The notes under the pieces: generated by a model
Told to the model about the DNA's origin: nothing
What the model saw: the letters and a program-made list of their open reading frames with translations, nothing else
The model's database searches: none
NCBI RefSeq assembly: GCF_025145645.1
Contig: NZ_CP102252.1
Coordinates: forward strand, 2,790,001 to 2,854,000
Source: Alistipes senegalensis JC50
Lineage (GTDB): Bacteria > Bacteroidota > Bacteroidia > Bacteroidales > Rikenellaceae
Reading direction: 5' to 3'
DNA: 64,000 nt
Translations under genes and position numbers: made by a program
Part shown: piece by piece, positions 34,276-43,536 of the stretch
Position numbering within the stretch: the first letter of the stretch is position 1
Layout: each line of letters opens with the position of its first letter

Positions 34276-35337
34276 ATGGCAAACAAACTCATTGTAGCTC
34301 CTGCGCCGCATGTCCAGACCTCGCAGTCAACGGCACGGATCATGCGCGACGTGGTGATCGCGCTGATGCCTGCGCTGGTCGTCTCGACCGTGGTGTTCGG
34401 AGCCGACGTGCTGCGCGTTACGGCCCTTTCGGTGGCGGCGTGCGTGGCGTTCGAGTACCTGATTCAGAAATTCCTGGTCCGCGGCGCGGTGACCGTCACC
34501 AACTGGTCGGCCGCGGTGACCGGCGTGCTGCTGGCCTTCAACCTTCCGGCGTCGATTCCCTGGTGGATCGTCGTGATCGGCGCGTTCGTGGCGATCGCCA
34601 TCGCCAAGATGACTTTCGGAGGTCTCGGCAAGAATCCTTTCAATCCTGCGTTGGTGGGCCGCGTGTTCCTGCTGATCGCCTACCCGGTGCAGATGACCAC
34701 CTTCCCGATGCCGGTGAACGGCGCGTTCGACGCCCTTTCGGGCGCCACGCCGCTGGCCGCCGTGAAACAAGGGGTTTTGGACTCCGGGGCCGTAGGCACT
34801 CAGGAATTGCTGCTGGGTAACATCCCCGGTTCGATGGGCGAGGTGGCCGCGCTGGCGCTGCTGTGCGGCTTCGTCTACCTGCTGTGGCGGCGCGTCATCA
34901 CGTGGCATATTCCCGTGACGGTACTCGTGACGATGGCTGTGTTCGCATTCATTGTGGCTTGTTTCAAAATTGATTCGGCTTTTCAATACGCTAGTGTGGA
35001 TGAATTGAAGCTTCATGCGGTAATGTCTGATATGTCGTTTTTTGACTATTATCTGTCGTTTCTGAAACCTTATGCGCCTTATTTCGGCTTTGCTTTGTTC
35101 CACGTGCTGGCTGGAGGTGCGGTCCTCGGAGCCGTGTTCATGGCGACGGACTATTCCACGTCGCCGATGACCGTCAAAGGCGGGGTGATCTTCGCCGTGG
35201 GAATCGGCGCGATCACCATGTGCATCCGTCTGTGGGGCGCCTATCCCGAGGGCATGTCGTTCGCCATCCTCATCATGAACGCCTGCGTGCCCCTGATCAA
35301 CAAGTATGTCAAACCCAAGCGCTTCGGCGTGAAATAA
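34276..35337 (+). CDS. rnfD: RNF complex subunit RnfD
   Basis: A 353-residue integral membrane subunit related to NqrB, with about nine to ten hydrophobic segments. Covalent FMN attaches to the Thr of SGATPLAA near residue 157. The MATDYSTSPMT motif near residue 293 is also typical. It is part of the ion-translocating core. Residues 224-276 form a loop plus helix region whose codons are markedly A/T-ended (31 of 53) compared with the GC-ended codons before and after, suggesting a different history for this segment. Confidence 0.93.
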   Translation: MANKLIVAPAPHVQTSQSTARIMRDVVIALMPALVVSTVVFGADVLRVTALSVAACVAFEYLIQKFLVRGAVTVTNWSAAVTGVLLAFNLPASIPWWIVVIGAFVAIAIAKMTFGGLGKNPFNPALVGRVFLLIAYPVQMTTFPMPVNGAFDALSGATPLAAVKQGVLDSGAVGTQELLLGNIPGSMGEVAALALLCGFVYLLWRRVITWHIPVTVLVTMAVFAFIVACFKIDSAFQYASVDELKLHAVMSDMSFFDYYLSFLKPYAPYFGFALFHVLAGGAVLGAVFMATDYSTSPMTVKGGVIFAVGIGAITMCIRLWGAYPEGMSFAILIMNACVPLINKYVKPKRFGVK

Positions 35338-35350
35338 CGGAGGTGGCAGT

Positions 35351-36019
35351 ATGAAAAGCACACTTTTGAACATGACGGCCGTCCTCTTCGGCATCACCCT
35401 CGCGGCTTCGGCGGGAGTGGGCGTCGTCAACATGATTACCGAAGAGCCGATCGCCGCGGCCAAGGAGGCGGCGACGAAGGCGGCGCTTACGGAGGTACTC
35501 CCGGCGTTCGATGCGACGGAGGCCGAGGAGCTGACGATCGACGAAATGCCGATTACGGTCTATACGGCCACCAAGGAGGGCGCCGTGAGCGGATATGCCG
35601 TGCAATCGATGACTAAGCAGGGATTCGGCGGCGTGGTGCGCCTGATGGTGGGCTTTACGCCCGAGGGCGAGGTGGTGAACGTCAACGTGCTGGAGCAGAC
35701 CGAGACCCCGGGTCTGGGAACCAAGATGGCCGACGAGGGCAACGTCCTGCTCGCCAGCGTCAAGGGACAGAAACTCGAGGAGAAGAAGCTCGTGAACGGC
35801 AAACTGGCCGTGAAGAAGGACGGCGGCGATGTCGATGCGCTGACCGCTGCGACCATCTCTTCGCGCGCCTATGTCGATGCGATCAACCGTGCATGGATGG
35901 CTTATAAGAGCGTCGTGACGGGCGAAGCCCCGGCGGACGCGGCATCCGGAGCGACGGCAGCGGCCGCCGCCGAACGAACCAACGGGCCTGAGGCTCAGGA
36001 AGGAGGTCAAAATGAATAA
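35351..36019 (+). CDS. rnfG: RNF complex subunit RnfG (FMN-binding)
   Basis: A 222-residue subunit anchored by one N-terminal transmembrane helix, with an FMN-binding periplasmic domain. LEQTETPGLGTKM near residue 117 and the flavinylation site DALTAATISSRAY near residue 160 (Thr attachment in the TAAT core, SGAT in many relatives) identify it. The tail after residue 195 is Ala/Thr/Glu-rich and probably disordered. It overlaps rnfE by 8 bases. Confidence 0.93.
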   Translation: MKSTLLNMTAVLFGITLAASAGVGVVNMITEEPIAAAKEAATKAALTEVLPAFDATEAEELTIDEMPITVYTATKEGAVSGYAVQSMTKQGFGGVVRLMVGFTPEGEVVNVNVLEQTETPGLGTKMADEGNVLLASVKGQKLEEKKLVNGKLAVKKDGGDVDALTAATISSRAYVDAINRAWMAYKSVVTGEAPADAASGATAAAAAERTNGPEAQEGGQNE

Positions 36020-36596
36020 GTTGCAGATTATTTTGAGCGGTATCGTCAAGAATAACCCGACGTTCGTGCTGGTGCTGGGCATGTGTCCCACGCTGGGAAC
36101 GACCACTTCGGCCGGGAACGGCATGGGCATGGGGCTGGCGACGATGGCCGTGCTGATCATGTCGAACCTCGTGATCTCGCTCATCAAGAACATCATTCCC
36201 GACAAGGTCCGCATTCCGGCGTTCATCGTCGTGATCGCCTCGTTCGTGACTATCATCCAGATGCTGATGCAGGCTTTCGTGCCGGCGCTGTACGATGCGC
36301 TGGGCGTCTTCATCCCGCTGATCGTGGTGAACTGCATCATCCTGGGACGCGCCGAGGCGTTCGCCTCGAAGAATTCGCCGTTCGACTCCGCGCTGGACGG
36401 CGTGGGCATCGGTCTGGGATTCACGCTGTCGCTGACGGTCGTCGGCGCCGTGCGCGAGATTCTCGGCAGCGGGGCCATCTTCGGCGTCAGCCTCGGAATC
36501 GCCGACTACACGCCGCTGATCTTCGTGCTGGCTCCCGGTGCATTCCTGGTGCTCGGATACCTTATGGTCTTGTTTAACAAATTAGCCAAGAAATAG
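36012..36596 (+). CDS. rnfE: RNF complex subunit RnfE
   Basis: A 194-residue, six-helix membrane protein homologous to NqrD. NNPTFVLVLGMCPTLGTTTSAGNGMGMG near the N-terminus contains the Cys that contributes to the intramembrane Fe-S centre with RnfA. The second conserved Cys lies in VVNCIILGRAEAFASKN near residue 110. It overlaps rnfG and ends 2 bases before rnfA. Confidence 0.94.
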   Translation: MNKLQIILSGIVKNNPTFVLVLGMCPTLGTTTSAGNGMGMGLATMAVLIMSNLVISLIKNIIPDKVRIPAFIVVIASFVTIIQMLMQAFVPALYDALGVFIPLIVVNCIILGRAEAFASKNSPFDSALDGVGIGLGFTLSLTVVGAVREILGSGAIFGVSLGIADYTPLIFVLAPGAFLVLGYLMVLFNKLAKK

Positions 36597-36598
36597 TT

Positions 36599-37177
36599 AT
36601 GGAGATTTCCTATTTTGCAATCATCATCGGCGCCATCTTCGTCAACAACGTCGTGCTGGCGCAGTTCCTCGGCATCTGCCCCTTCCTGGGCGTGTCGTCC
36701 AAGGTCGAGACCTCGATGGGCATGGGAGCCGCCGTAACCTTCGTGATGGCCATTGCGGCCGTCGTGGCGTGGCTGATCCAGACCTATGTGCTTGTGCCGC
36801 TGGACATCGTCTACATGCAGACGATCGTCTTTATCCTCGTGATCGCGGCCCTCGTGCAGATGGTCGAGATCATGCTCAAAAAGATGTCGCCGTCGCTCTA
36901 TCAGGCGTTGGGTATCTTCCTGCCTCTCATCACGACCAACTGCGCCGTGCTGGGCGTTGCGATCCTGATGATCCAGAAGGAGTTCAACCTCTTGCAGAGC
37001 GTCACCTACTCGGTGGCCACGGCCCTGGGCTTCGCACTGGCGCTGGTGCTCTTCGCCGGCATCCGCGAGCGTCTCGATTTCGAGGACGTTCCCAAGGCGT
37101 TCAAGGGCATTCCCATCGCGCTGATCACGGCCGGAATTCTGGCTATGGCGTTCATGGGATTCTCCGGTCTGGTCTGA
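36599..37177 (+). CDS. rnfA: RNF complex subunit RnfA
   Basis: This 192-residue, six-helix membrane protein is homologous to NqrE and paralogous to RnfE in inverted topology. NNVVLAQFLGICPFLGVSSK at the N-terminus and TTNCAVLGVAIL near residue 118 carry the two conserved cysteines for the membrane-embedded Fe-S centre. It completes the B-C-D-G-E-A order, which is the common Bacteroidetes rnf order. Confidence 0.95.
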   Translation: MEISYFAIIIGAIFVNNVVLAQFLGICPFLGVSSKVETSMGMGAAVTFVMAIAAVVAWLIQTYVLVPLDIVYMQTIVFILVIAALVQMVEIMLKKMSPSLYQALGIFLPLITTNCAVLGVAILMIQKEFNLLQSVTYSVATALGFALALVLFAGIRERLDFEDVPKAFKGIPIALITAGILAMAFMGFSGLV

Positions 37178-37529
37178 TTCCGACGGTTGCGGCGCCGGTC
37201 GCCGCATATTCCCCGAATTTCCGAACGGGCCTGCCCGGCAGGTTCCGCCCGTTTTCAAGCAGGGTTGCAGCTTCGAAAGCTGCAACCCTGCTCGCATATG
37301 GCCGCTGTTGGTCGGTACGGAACGGCTCCGATCGGCCTGCGCGGCGGGTTCTCCGCCTCCTTTCGGCATGGCCTCCTCTATGGATACGACAAGCCCCGGG
37401 GATCGTCGGTTTTGAGAACCTGCGAATCCCCGGGGCGATTTGCCGTCGGCGCGTTTATTCGGGCTTCGAATCTCTTCGGGCCGCGACGGATATTTCGGGC
37501 GGCCCGAAGAGCAGGGGCCGAATCCCGGA
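37178..37529. other. Intergenic region with three long hairpins, no gene
   Basis: About 350 bases lie between rnfA and the convergent GH43 gene. They hold three inverted repeats: a perfect 16-bp stem with a 3-base loop (37258-37273 with 37277-37292), an 11-bp stem (37393-37403 with 37426-37436) and a 10-bp stem (37475-37484 with 37499-37508). The first may end rnf transcription and the last may end the polysaccharide locus, but none is followed by a good T run. I find no credible coding sequence. Confidence 0.55.
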
Positions 37530-38519
37530 TCAGAGGCGCGGCGATGCGGCCTGATTCGACGGATAGCCGTCATTGACCAGCGGCCAGCCGTCGGTCCAGT
37601 TCACCCGGTCGAGCATCAGGGTGCGGCTGCTCGGGCTGTTGACCCAGTAGGCGTGGTAGAGGAGCCAGTCCGTGCCGTCGCGGTCGGTTACGATCTCGGC
37701 GTTGTGCCCCGGTCCGGCGAAGGCTCCGTTGCCCTTCAGGACTGTTTCGTAATGGTTCGAGAGCATCTCCTCGCCGTTGCGGTCCACATAGGGGCCGAAA
37801 AGATTCTCGGAGCGTCCCACCACGACCGAATAGGTGCTGTTCAACCCGGAACAGCAACTGCCGGTTGAGGCGAAGAGGTAGTAGTAGTTTCCGCGTTTGT
37901 GGATGTATGTGGCCTCGAAAGCCGTGCCGGCGACCGGCTGAATGGTCGAGGTGTCCAGCGTGAGCCCGTCGTCCGACAGCCGGGCGCCCCAGATGCCGCG
38001 GAAACTCCCCCAGAAGAGGTATTTCGCGCCGTCCTCCTCGATGAAGAACGGGTCGATCGAGTTCAGACAGCCGATCTCCTTGCTGATGAACAGCTTGCCG
38101 TGGTTGATCCAGGGTCCTTCGGGCGTCTCGGCCTCGGCGACGCCGATGCCGCAGTCCTCGATGCCGCCCCACGAGGAGAGCGAATAGTAGAGCAGATAGC
38201 GGTCGCCGACATAGTTGATGTCGGGGGCCCATATCTCGCCGCCCTCCGTGAAGTCGGGGCGCGTGGCCTCGGAGAAGACCGTGCCGCACAGCGTCCAGTT
38301 GACCAGGTCGCGCGATTTCATGATCGGCACGTTGCGGACGGCCTCCGTCGCATAAAGATAGAACGTGTCGCCGTCGCGGATGACCGTGGGGTCCGGCATC
38401 TTCTGTGTCGTGACCGGGTTTTTGTAGGTGGACGGGTCGTATCTGTCGCCGGATGCCTCGTCGCACGAGGTGATTGCCGCCAGAGAAAGGGTCAGAAAGA
38501 GAAACAAATCGGTTCGCAT
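37530..38519 (-). CDS. Glycoside hydrolase family 43 lipoprotein (arabinofuranosidase/xylosidase type)
   Basis: A 329-residue five-bladed beta-propeller enzyme with a lipoprotein signal (lipobox ITSC, Cys19). The GH43 catalytic triad is visible: base Asp43 in MPDPTVIRDGD, pKa modulator Asp156 in NSIDPFF and acid Glu202 in AFEATYI. Family members hydrolyse terminal arabinose or xylose with inversion. It is the last gene of the minus-strand locus, 23 bases after the PL8 gene. The lipid anchor suggests action in the periplasm or at the cell surface. The exact substrate is not determinable. Confidence 0.88.
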   Translation of the reverse strand: MRTDLFLFLTLSLAAITSCDEASGDRYDPSTYKNPVTTQKMPDPTVIRDGDTFYLYATEAVRNVPIMKSRDLVNWTLCGTVFSEATRPDFTEGGEIWAPDINYVGDRYLLYYSLSSWGGIEDCGIGVAEAETPEGPWINHGKLFISKEIGCLNSIDPFFIEEDGAKYLFWGSFRGIWGARLSDDGLTLDTSTIQPVAGTAFEATYIHKRGNYYYLFASTGSCCSGLNSTYSVVVGRSENLFGPYVDRNGEEMLSNHYETVLKGNGAFAGPGHNAEIVTDRDGTDWLLYHAYWVNSPSSRTLMLDRVNWTDGWPLVNDGYPSNQAASPRL

Positions 38520-38542
38520 AGGAATATTTTTATGGTTTTTTG

Positions 38543-40708
38543 TTATTTCAATCGTCCGCATACGGTCGCGCCCTGCATGGCGTCGCCGTCCGGAAGGCTG
38601 AGGCTGGCCGTGCGCCGCCTTTTTCCGTCCGACAGCGATACGTTCAGCGCGGACGCGCACGGCGAGGAGGCCGCAATGCGTTTCGTGCGCAGGTCGATCG
38701 CTACGACGGCGGGGGCATCGACGCGGAGCGTCAGTCCTCCGGCCCCGACGCTCCCGGGCCTGCGGAACACCGCGCAGACCGTGCGGCCGTATTTCACGGC
38801 CTGGCAGGCGTCGTCGTTGCGCAGGAGCTCCACCGGGCGTTTGGCTGCCGTGCGCGCCGTCTGCTTCGCATTCCGGCAGGGCAGGATCGCATAGGCATAG
38901 CTGCCGGCCGTGTCGCAGCGGTGCTCCACCCAGCATTTGAAGATCCGGGCCGAGTCCGCGCGGTCGCGGTAGAAGGGGTCGATCGGGTCCCATTTGCCGT
39001 GTTGCATGGCGGTCGAGAGCCGCACCTCCTGTTCGTCGAGCAGGAGATAGCCGCGTCCGTCGTGGTGAATCCACTGCACCTCTCCCGGCCGGAAACTGCG
39101 CCCGGTCGGTCGCTCCTCCGGAATACTGAGCCTGCCGCCGGAGGTTCCCGCGACGACCTCGCCGCGCAGCCGGTTCTGTTCCAGCGTCGTGAAGAGCTCC
39201 CGCGGCGGCGCGTCGTTCCGGATGCCGGCGCCCACCGCCACGACGATCTCTTCGAACAGGAAGTTCGATTTGACGGCCCGGAGGCTGTCGCGCCGCAGCT
39301 CCATCGTCGTGCAGAGCAGGCCGTCGGCGGCCAGACCGCCGACCCACCGGGAGCGGTTCCGCTTTTCGTCGGCGTCGTCGCTGCACTTGATCGGAGCACC
39401 GTCGTCGTAGGCCGTGGTTCCCGGGATGCGCCGCCAGTCCCAGCAGGCGAAAATATTCTCGTATTCCGCCCCGTGTTGCATGGTCAGCAGCGCACCGTCG
39501 GCCGAGAAATTCGCCAACAGGTTCTCCCGGTTGGTCATCTCGAATCCGACCGTGCGTTCGGAGTGCATCCGCACGGAGGCGTACCATCGTTTCGAACGGT
39601 GGATGCCGCAGTCCGAACGCCAGTAGTAGCTGCTGCCCGCAGCCTCCCGGCTTCCCGGCCGGAGATTCCGCTTTGCGATGCGGGCGAACTCCCGGCTTCC
39701 GGGACGCCCCGTCGCCGCCATGTTCCGGGCCGTTACGGCCAGCGACAGCGCTTTGCCCCGTCCGGCGTCGATGAAGACCTGACGGCCGCAGAAGCTCGGG
39801 TCCATCGTGCCCTGCCAGACGCTTCGGCAGATGCCGTCGGTCAGCAGCCTCCGCACGATGTCGTACTGCTCCGCCGGGAAGGCATAGGGCGAACCCTCCA
39901 GCACCCGGAACCAGAACGAGATGCTCTCGGCGTAGGCCAGTCCGTAGTTGCCGAACTGAATTTGCGGACCGTGCTGGTGGAACGACCAGTCCGGCTGGAT
40001 GCCTTCGCCCGTGGTGAGCCGGATCTCCTCGGCGATAGCGTCGCGGGCCCGCTGCACCAGCTCCCCGTCGTCGGTCAGCAACCCCTTCATGAGGTTGTTG
40101 CCTGCGAGCCAGACCTTGTTCTGGCCGGTGCGTCCGAACTGCGACCGTTTCAGAATCCGCAGTCCTCCTGCGATCTCTTCGGGGGTCGCTTCGTCGCCGA
40201 GCATCAACAGAATGGCGGTCAGCTTTTTCGGAACGCCGATTTCGTTGTGCCACCAGTTCGGACACCGGGGGTCAATCCGCAGCCAGAGCCCGATGCCGGC
40301 ATGGAGCACGTCGCGCAACCGCTGGCTGCGGTAGCTCTCCGAACCGGGGTCCGCCCAGAGTTTGGCCAGGGCGTAGAGCCGCGTCAGGTGGAGCGTCGGC
40401 TGCCAGCGTCCGCGGGTGCGGTCCGCGTAGTCGATGTCGCTCCAGCGCCCCTGCTCGTCGATCAGGCCGAGCAGACGCCGTACCTCCTCCGCCGGAAGAT
40501 GTACGGACATGTAGAGCTGCAACAGCAGCACGTCGTTGGCGCGGCCGCTGTCCGAGCACTCGATGAAGCGTTCCGCGAGCTGCCTGTCGGGGGCGTACGA
40601 TGCTGTCGAGGCCCGGACGAACGCCGCACGGAGGGCGTCCAGGGACCCGGTGCCGGCATGAACGGCGGAACAGGCGAGCAGAGCGGCGTATGTCAGAAAG
40701 CGTTTCAT
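38543..40708 (-). CDS. Polysaccharide lyase family 8
   Basis: A 721-residue lyase with a signal peptide (residues 1-18), an alpha/alpha toroid (about 20-360) and beta-sandwich domains. PL8 active-site motifs are present: NWWHNEIGVP at 151-160, TGQNK with catalytic Asn197, SFHQHG with His246, and FGNYG with Tyr255. PL8 enzymes cleave hyaluronan, chondroitin, xanthan or related uronate polymers by beta-elimination, leaving an unsaturated uronate, the substrate type of the GH105 encoded in the same locus. 11 bases separate it from the DUF1735 gene. Confidence 0.9.
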   Translation of the reverse strand: MKRFLTYAALLACSAVHAGTGSLDALRAAFVRASTASYAPDRQLAERFIECSDSGRANDVLLLQLYMSVHLPAEEVRRLLGLIDEQGRWSDIDYADRTRGRWQPTLHLTRLYALAKLWADPGSESYRSQRLRDVLHAGIGLWLRIDPRCPNWWHNEIGVPKKLTAILLMLGDEATPEEIAGGLRILKRSQFGRTGQNKVWLAGNNLMKGLLTDDGELVQRARDAIAEEIRLTTGEGIQPDWSFHQHGPQIQFGNYGLAYAESISFWFRVLEGSPYAFPAEQYDIVRRLLTDGICRSVWQGTMDPSFCGRQVFIDAGRGKALSLAVTARNMAATGRPGSREFARIAKRNLRPGSREAAGSSYYWRSDCGIHRSKRWYASVRMHSERTVGFEMTNRENLLANFSADGALLTMQHGAEYENIFACWDWRRIPGTTAYDDGAPIKCSDDADEKRNRSRWVGGLAADGLLCTTMELRRDSLRAVKSNFLFEEIVVAVGAGIRNDAPPRELFTTLEQNRLRGEVVAGTSGGRLSIPEERPTGRSFRPGEVQWIHHDGRGYLLLDEQEVRLSTAMQHGKWDPIDPFYRDRADSARIFKCWVEHRCDTAGSYAYAILPCRNAKQTARTAAKRPVELLRNDDACQAVKYGRTVCAVFRRPGSVGAGGLTLRVDAPAVVAIDLRTKRIAASSPCASALNVSLSDGKRRRTASLSLPDGDAMQGATVCGRLK

Positions 40709-40718
40709 GATCCGCCGG

Positions 40719-41753
40719 TCAATCGTAATGGGCGGGGTCGCTGTCCTGCCATTCGTTCACGCCGTCGTGCATGCGGTTGCGGAACGTCAGCGTGTCAATC
40801 ACCTCCGTCGAGGTTCCGTCCCCGTTGGGATAGCGGTAGTGCAGGAAGATCTTGCGGTCCTGGAGCAGGCGGGCCCGGTTGTAACCGGACCCCAGATCCT
40901 CGACGGAGATCGAAGACGACGAGACCGTGACTTTATCCCCGTCGAGCGTCAGCCGCAGCGATCCCTGTTTGGTGCCGTTTCCGATGTAGTCCGTTTCCAC
41001 GGCGTCGGGAGCCACCGTGGTCAGCGTATAGACGGCGTGGGTGCCCTCCTGACTCGGGATCGTCGTCGGATAGACCTTGGTCGCCGTTATCTGTCCTGCC
41101 GCATTGACCGTGTGCATCTTTCCGCCGTGGTAGTAGTGCCCGAAAAGCATGTTTTCATAGCGCACGGCGACTACCTGATAGGATTTGGCGATCAGCACGG
41201 TGTCGGCATCGGCGCTCGTGAGGCGGAATCCGATGGCGTAGTACGGATCGTGGCTCATGTTCGGATCTGCGAGCAGAGCCTCCGGATCAGCCGTTACGGT
41301 GACCGTGCCCGTATGCCGGCCGCGCGGAATCGAGATCTTCCGGTCGTCGCTGACCGTAAAATACTCCCGCGGCAGCGGCGTCAGCCGGCCGATGCCGCTC
41401 GCTTTTACGGCCTCGGTGACATAGGACTGGCTGATGCCGGAGACCGTGACGGCTCCGCTCATCGCCTGCCATGCCGTGAACGGCGATGCGGCTCCGCTGT
41501 AAGGCGAGAGGTCGCCATCGACCAGATCGTCGTCGAGGACGTAGTAGACCGAACGGTCGCGTTCGTTCTCTATCACGCCTCCGAGTACCGAACCGATCTC
41601 GAACGACATCTCCTCGCCCACGATGAACGAGCGCAGATCGTACTGATAGGCGACATAGACGCCGCTGTGGTCGTAATCCTCGACATAATCGTCGTAACAG
41701 CCCGAGCAGAAGAGTGCGAGCAGGAGCGGCAGCGCTGCAATTCTATTTTTCAT
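40719..41753 (-). CDS. DUF1735-type surface glycan-binding lipoprotein (SusE-position)
   Basis: A 344-residue lipoprotein (lipobox LFCSGC, Cys19) immediately downstream of susD. The N-terminal half fits the DUF1735/BT_3987-type beta-sandwich, with SGVYVAYQYDLRS, REYFTVSDDRKISIPRG and YYAIGFRLTSADAD. The C-terminal half resembles DUF4361. Proteins in this position usually bind glycan at the cell surface. The assignment comes from position and the general pattern, with moderate certainty. Confidence 0.75.
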   Translation of the reverse strand: MKNRIAALPLLLALFCSGCYDDYVEDYDHSGVYVAYQYDLRSFIVGEEMSFEIGSVLGGVIENERDRSVYYVLDDDLVDGDLSPYSGAASPFTAWQAMSGAVTVSGISQSYVTEAVKASGIGRLTPLPREYFTVSDDRKISIPRGRHTGTVTVTADPEALLADPNMSHDPYYAIGFRLTSADADTVLIAKSYQVVAVRYENMLFGHYYHGGKMHTVNAAGQITATKVYPTTIPSQEGTHAVYTLTTVAPDAVETDYIGNGTKQGSLRLTLDGDKVTVSSSSISVEDLGSGYNRARLLQDRKIFLHYRYPNGDGTSTEVIDTLTFRNRMHDGVNEWQDSDPAHYD

Positions 41754-41766
41754 AATGCGTTGTTTT

Positions 41767-43524
41767 TTATTCCCAGTTGGACCATCCTTCGTTCTGCACC
41801 ATCTTTTCCATGCGGATCATCTCCGTGTAGGGGATGGGCACCCATAATGATTGGTAGCTGCGCTTTTCGACCTCGACGCGGTTGATCTGCGCGGCGGAGA
41901 TGACCGGCTTGCTCACCGAGCCGTTCAGTGCGGTGGCGTCCGTCGCCCAGCGGCGCAGGTCGTAGAAACGCTGCCCCTCGAAGCAGAGTTCGATGCGGCG
42001 TTCGTTGCGCACGAGCTTCTCGAACTCCTCGGGGCCCGCGGCGGCGCATTCGTCGAGATAGGGGTCCGCCGTCGCCCCGACGCCCGGCATTCCGTCGTTG
42101 GTGGGGCGGCTTCGCAGATAGGCGAGGACCTGCTTGGGGGTGTAGCCGTAGAGTTCCGTCATCGGGCCCGACACCCGGTTGGCCGCCTCGGCGAACGTGA
42201 GGCACATCTGAGCCCAGCGGATGAAGAAGATCGACTTGGGCATGGTCTGGATCGACTCGTCGTTGCCGTTCCACCCCAGGTAGAGGTACTTGCGGATGTA
42301 GTAGTTGGTCATCGAATTGTTGATGCCTCCGGCCTCGTCGCGTCCGCCGACCGAGGTGTCGAAGGTGTACATCACTTCGCCGTTGCCGACACGGCAGACA
42401 TCCGCCCCGTTATGGAATATAGCGCTGTAAAAGCGCGAATCCCGGTCGGCATAGGGCCGGAGCGGATCGTAATTCGACAGGGGATGGTCGATCGGATAGC
42501 CGTTGGCCGCCGGGAAGGCATCGACCAGCTCCTGGGTGGGGCCCAGGCTGCCGGTCCCGAGAAATCCGGCCGGGTAGAAGAGCTTCTCCAGCGTGCTGCC
42601 TTTCGAATAGTCGGACGACCAGATGATCTCGGGACTGTTGGGATCGGTCCAGGCGAACGCCGCTGCGGGATCGAATCCGTGGGCTCCGTCCTGCGTGAGT
42701 TTGAAATCCATCACTTCGGCGGCGTATTTCGCCGCATTCTCCCAACGCGAAAGGTCGTTGTCGGGGTTGAACGCCGGAGAGGCCCATTGCAGGTAGACCA
42801 GCGCCTTCAAGGCTTTGACGGACAGCTGGTCGAAACGATGCCAGCGGATCGCCCCTTCGAGGTTCGTATTGGTCGTGAGCCAGTCGCGGTTGGCCTCCGG
42901 GAGGTATTCGAGCGCCCGGTCGCAGTCGTCGAGAATCTGCTTCACGCACTCCTCGTAGGTGGCGCGTTCGAACGAGCCGGCGTCGGCGTTGAAGACATCT
43001 ATGGCCTCGGTGACGATCGGGAATCCCAGCAGCCGTCCGTCGGTGCCCCGGCCTCCCCATTTGCGCAGCAGGTCGTACTGCCACCAGGCCCGCAGGGCGT
43101 AGGCGTCGCCTTGCAGGTTCTTCTGCAACATCCTGTTCTGCTCCTCGTTGATCATATAGCGCGTGGTGAGGCCCAGATCGTTGTCCAGAAACTTGTTCAC
43201 ATACATGATGCCCTGGTAGTCGCGTATCCAGTAGGTCTTGAACGGGTCGCTGGCGGGCGTTCCGGTGCCGAGGGCGAAGCTGCGCATCGCATGGTTCCGC
43301 TCCGTTATGACCAGGTCGTCCGTCGCACCGTCGAGATAGAGATACTCCGCTTTCGTGTAGGCCGTAGGCAGCAGGTCGTAGCTTTTTTCGACGAAACCGC
43401 GGATCATGGAGGGGTATTCATTCAGATTTTCGTCCGTATAGTGGCCGTTGGGCAGCGGATCGAGGAAGTCGGAGCATCCGGCCAGCGCCAGCAGGGCTGT
43501 CAGCCCCCAAATTGTATTTTTCAT
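41767..43524 (-). CDS. SusD/RagB-family lipoprotein (pair 1)
   Basis: A 585-residue outer-membrane lipoprotein (lipobox LAGC, Cys17). SusD proteins form a lid on SusC and capture glycan. Features are CSDFLDPLPNGHYTDENL at the N-terminus, TPR-like helices with LQGDAYALRAWWQYDLLRKWGG, and the C-terminal VRNERRIELCFEGQRFYDLRRW signature near residue 530. The ATG at 43524 is preferred over one four codons upstream. It starts 12 bases after the SusC stop. Confidence 0.95.
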   Translation of the reverse strand: MKNTIWGLTALLALAGCSDFLDPLPNGHYTDENLNEYPSMIRGFVEKSYDLLPTAYTKAEYLYLDGATDDLVITERNHAMRSFALGTGTPASDPFKTYWIRDYQGIMYVNKFLDNDLGLTTRYMINEEQNRMLQKNLQGDAYALRAWWQYDLLRKWGGRGTDGRLLGFPIVTEAIDVFNADAGSFERATYEECVKQILDDCDRALEYLPEANRDWLTTNTNLEGAIRWHRFDQLSVKALKALVYLQWASPAFNPDNDLSRWENAAKYAAEVMDFKLTQDGAHGFDPAAAFAWTDPNSPEIIWSSDYSKGSTLEKLFYPAGFLGTGSLGPTQELVDAFPAANGYPIDHPLSNYDPLRPYADRDSRFYSAIFHNGADVCRVGNGEVMYTFDTSVGGRDEAGGINNSMTNYYIRKYLYLGWNGNDESIQTMPKSIFFIRWAQMCLTFAEAANRVSGPMTELYGYTPKQVLAYLRSRPTNDGMPGVGATADPYLDECAAAGPEEFEKLVRNERRIELCFEGQRFYDLRRWATDATALNGSVSKPVISAAQINRVEVEKRSYQSLWVPIPYTEMIRMEKMVQNEGWSNWE

Positions 43525-43536
43525 GATCGGAAACAT

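Noticed and set aside
37258..37292. The 16-bp hairpin after rnfA as a certain terminator
   Set aside because: The stem is strong, but no T run follows on either strand, so it is recorded only as part of the intergenic region.
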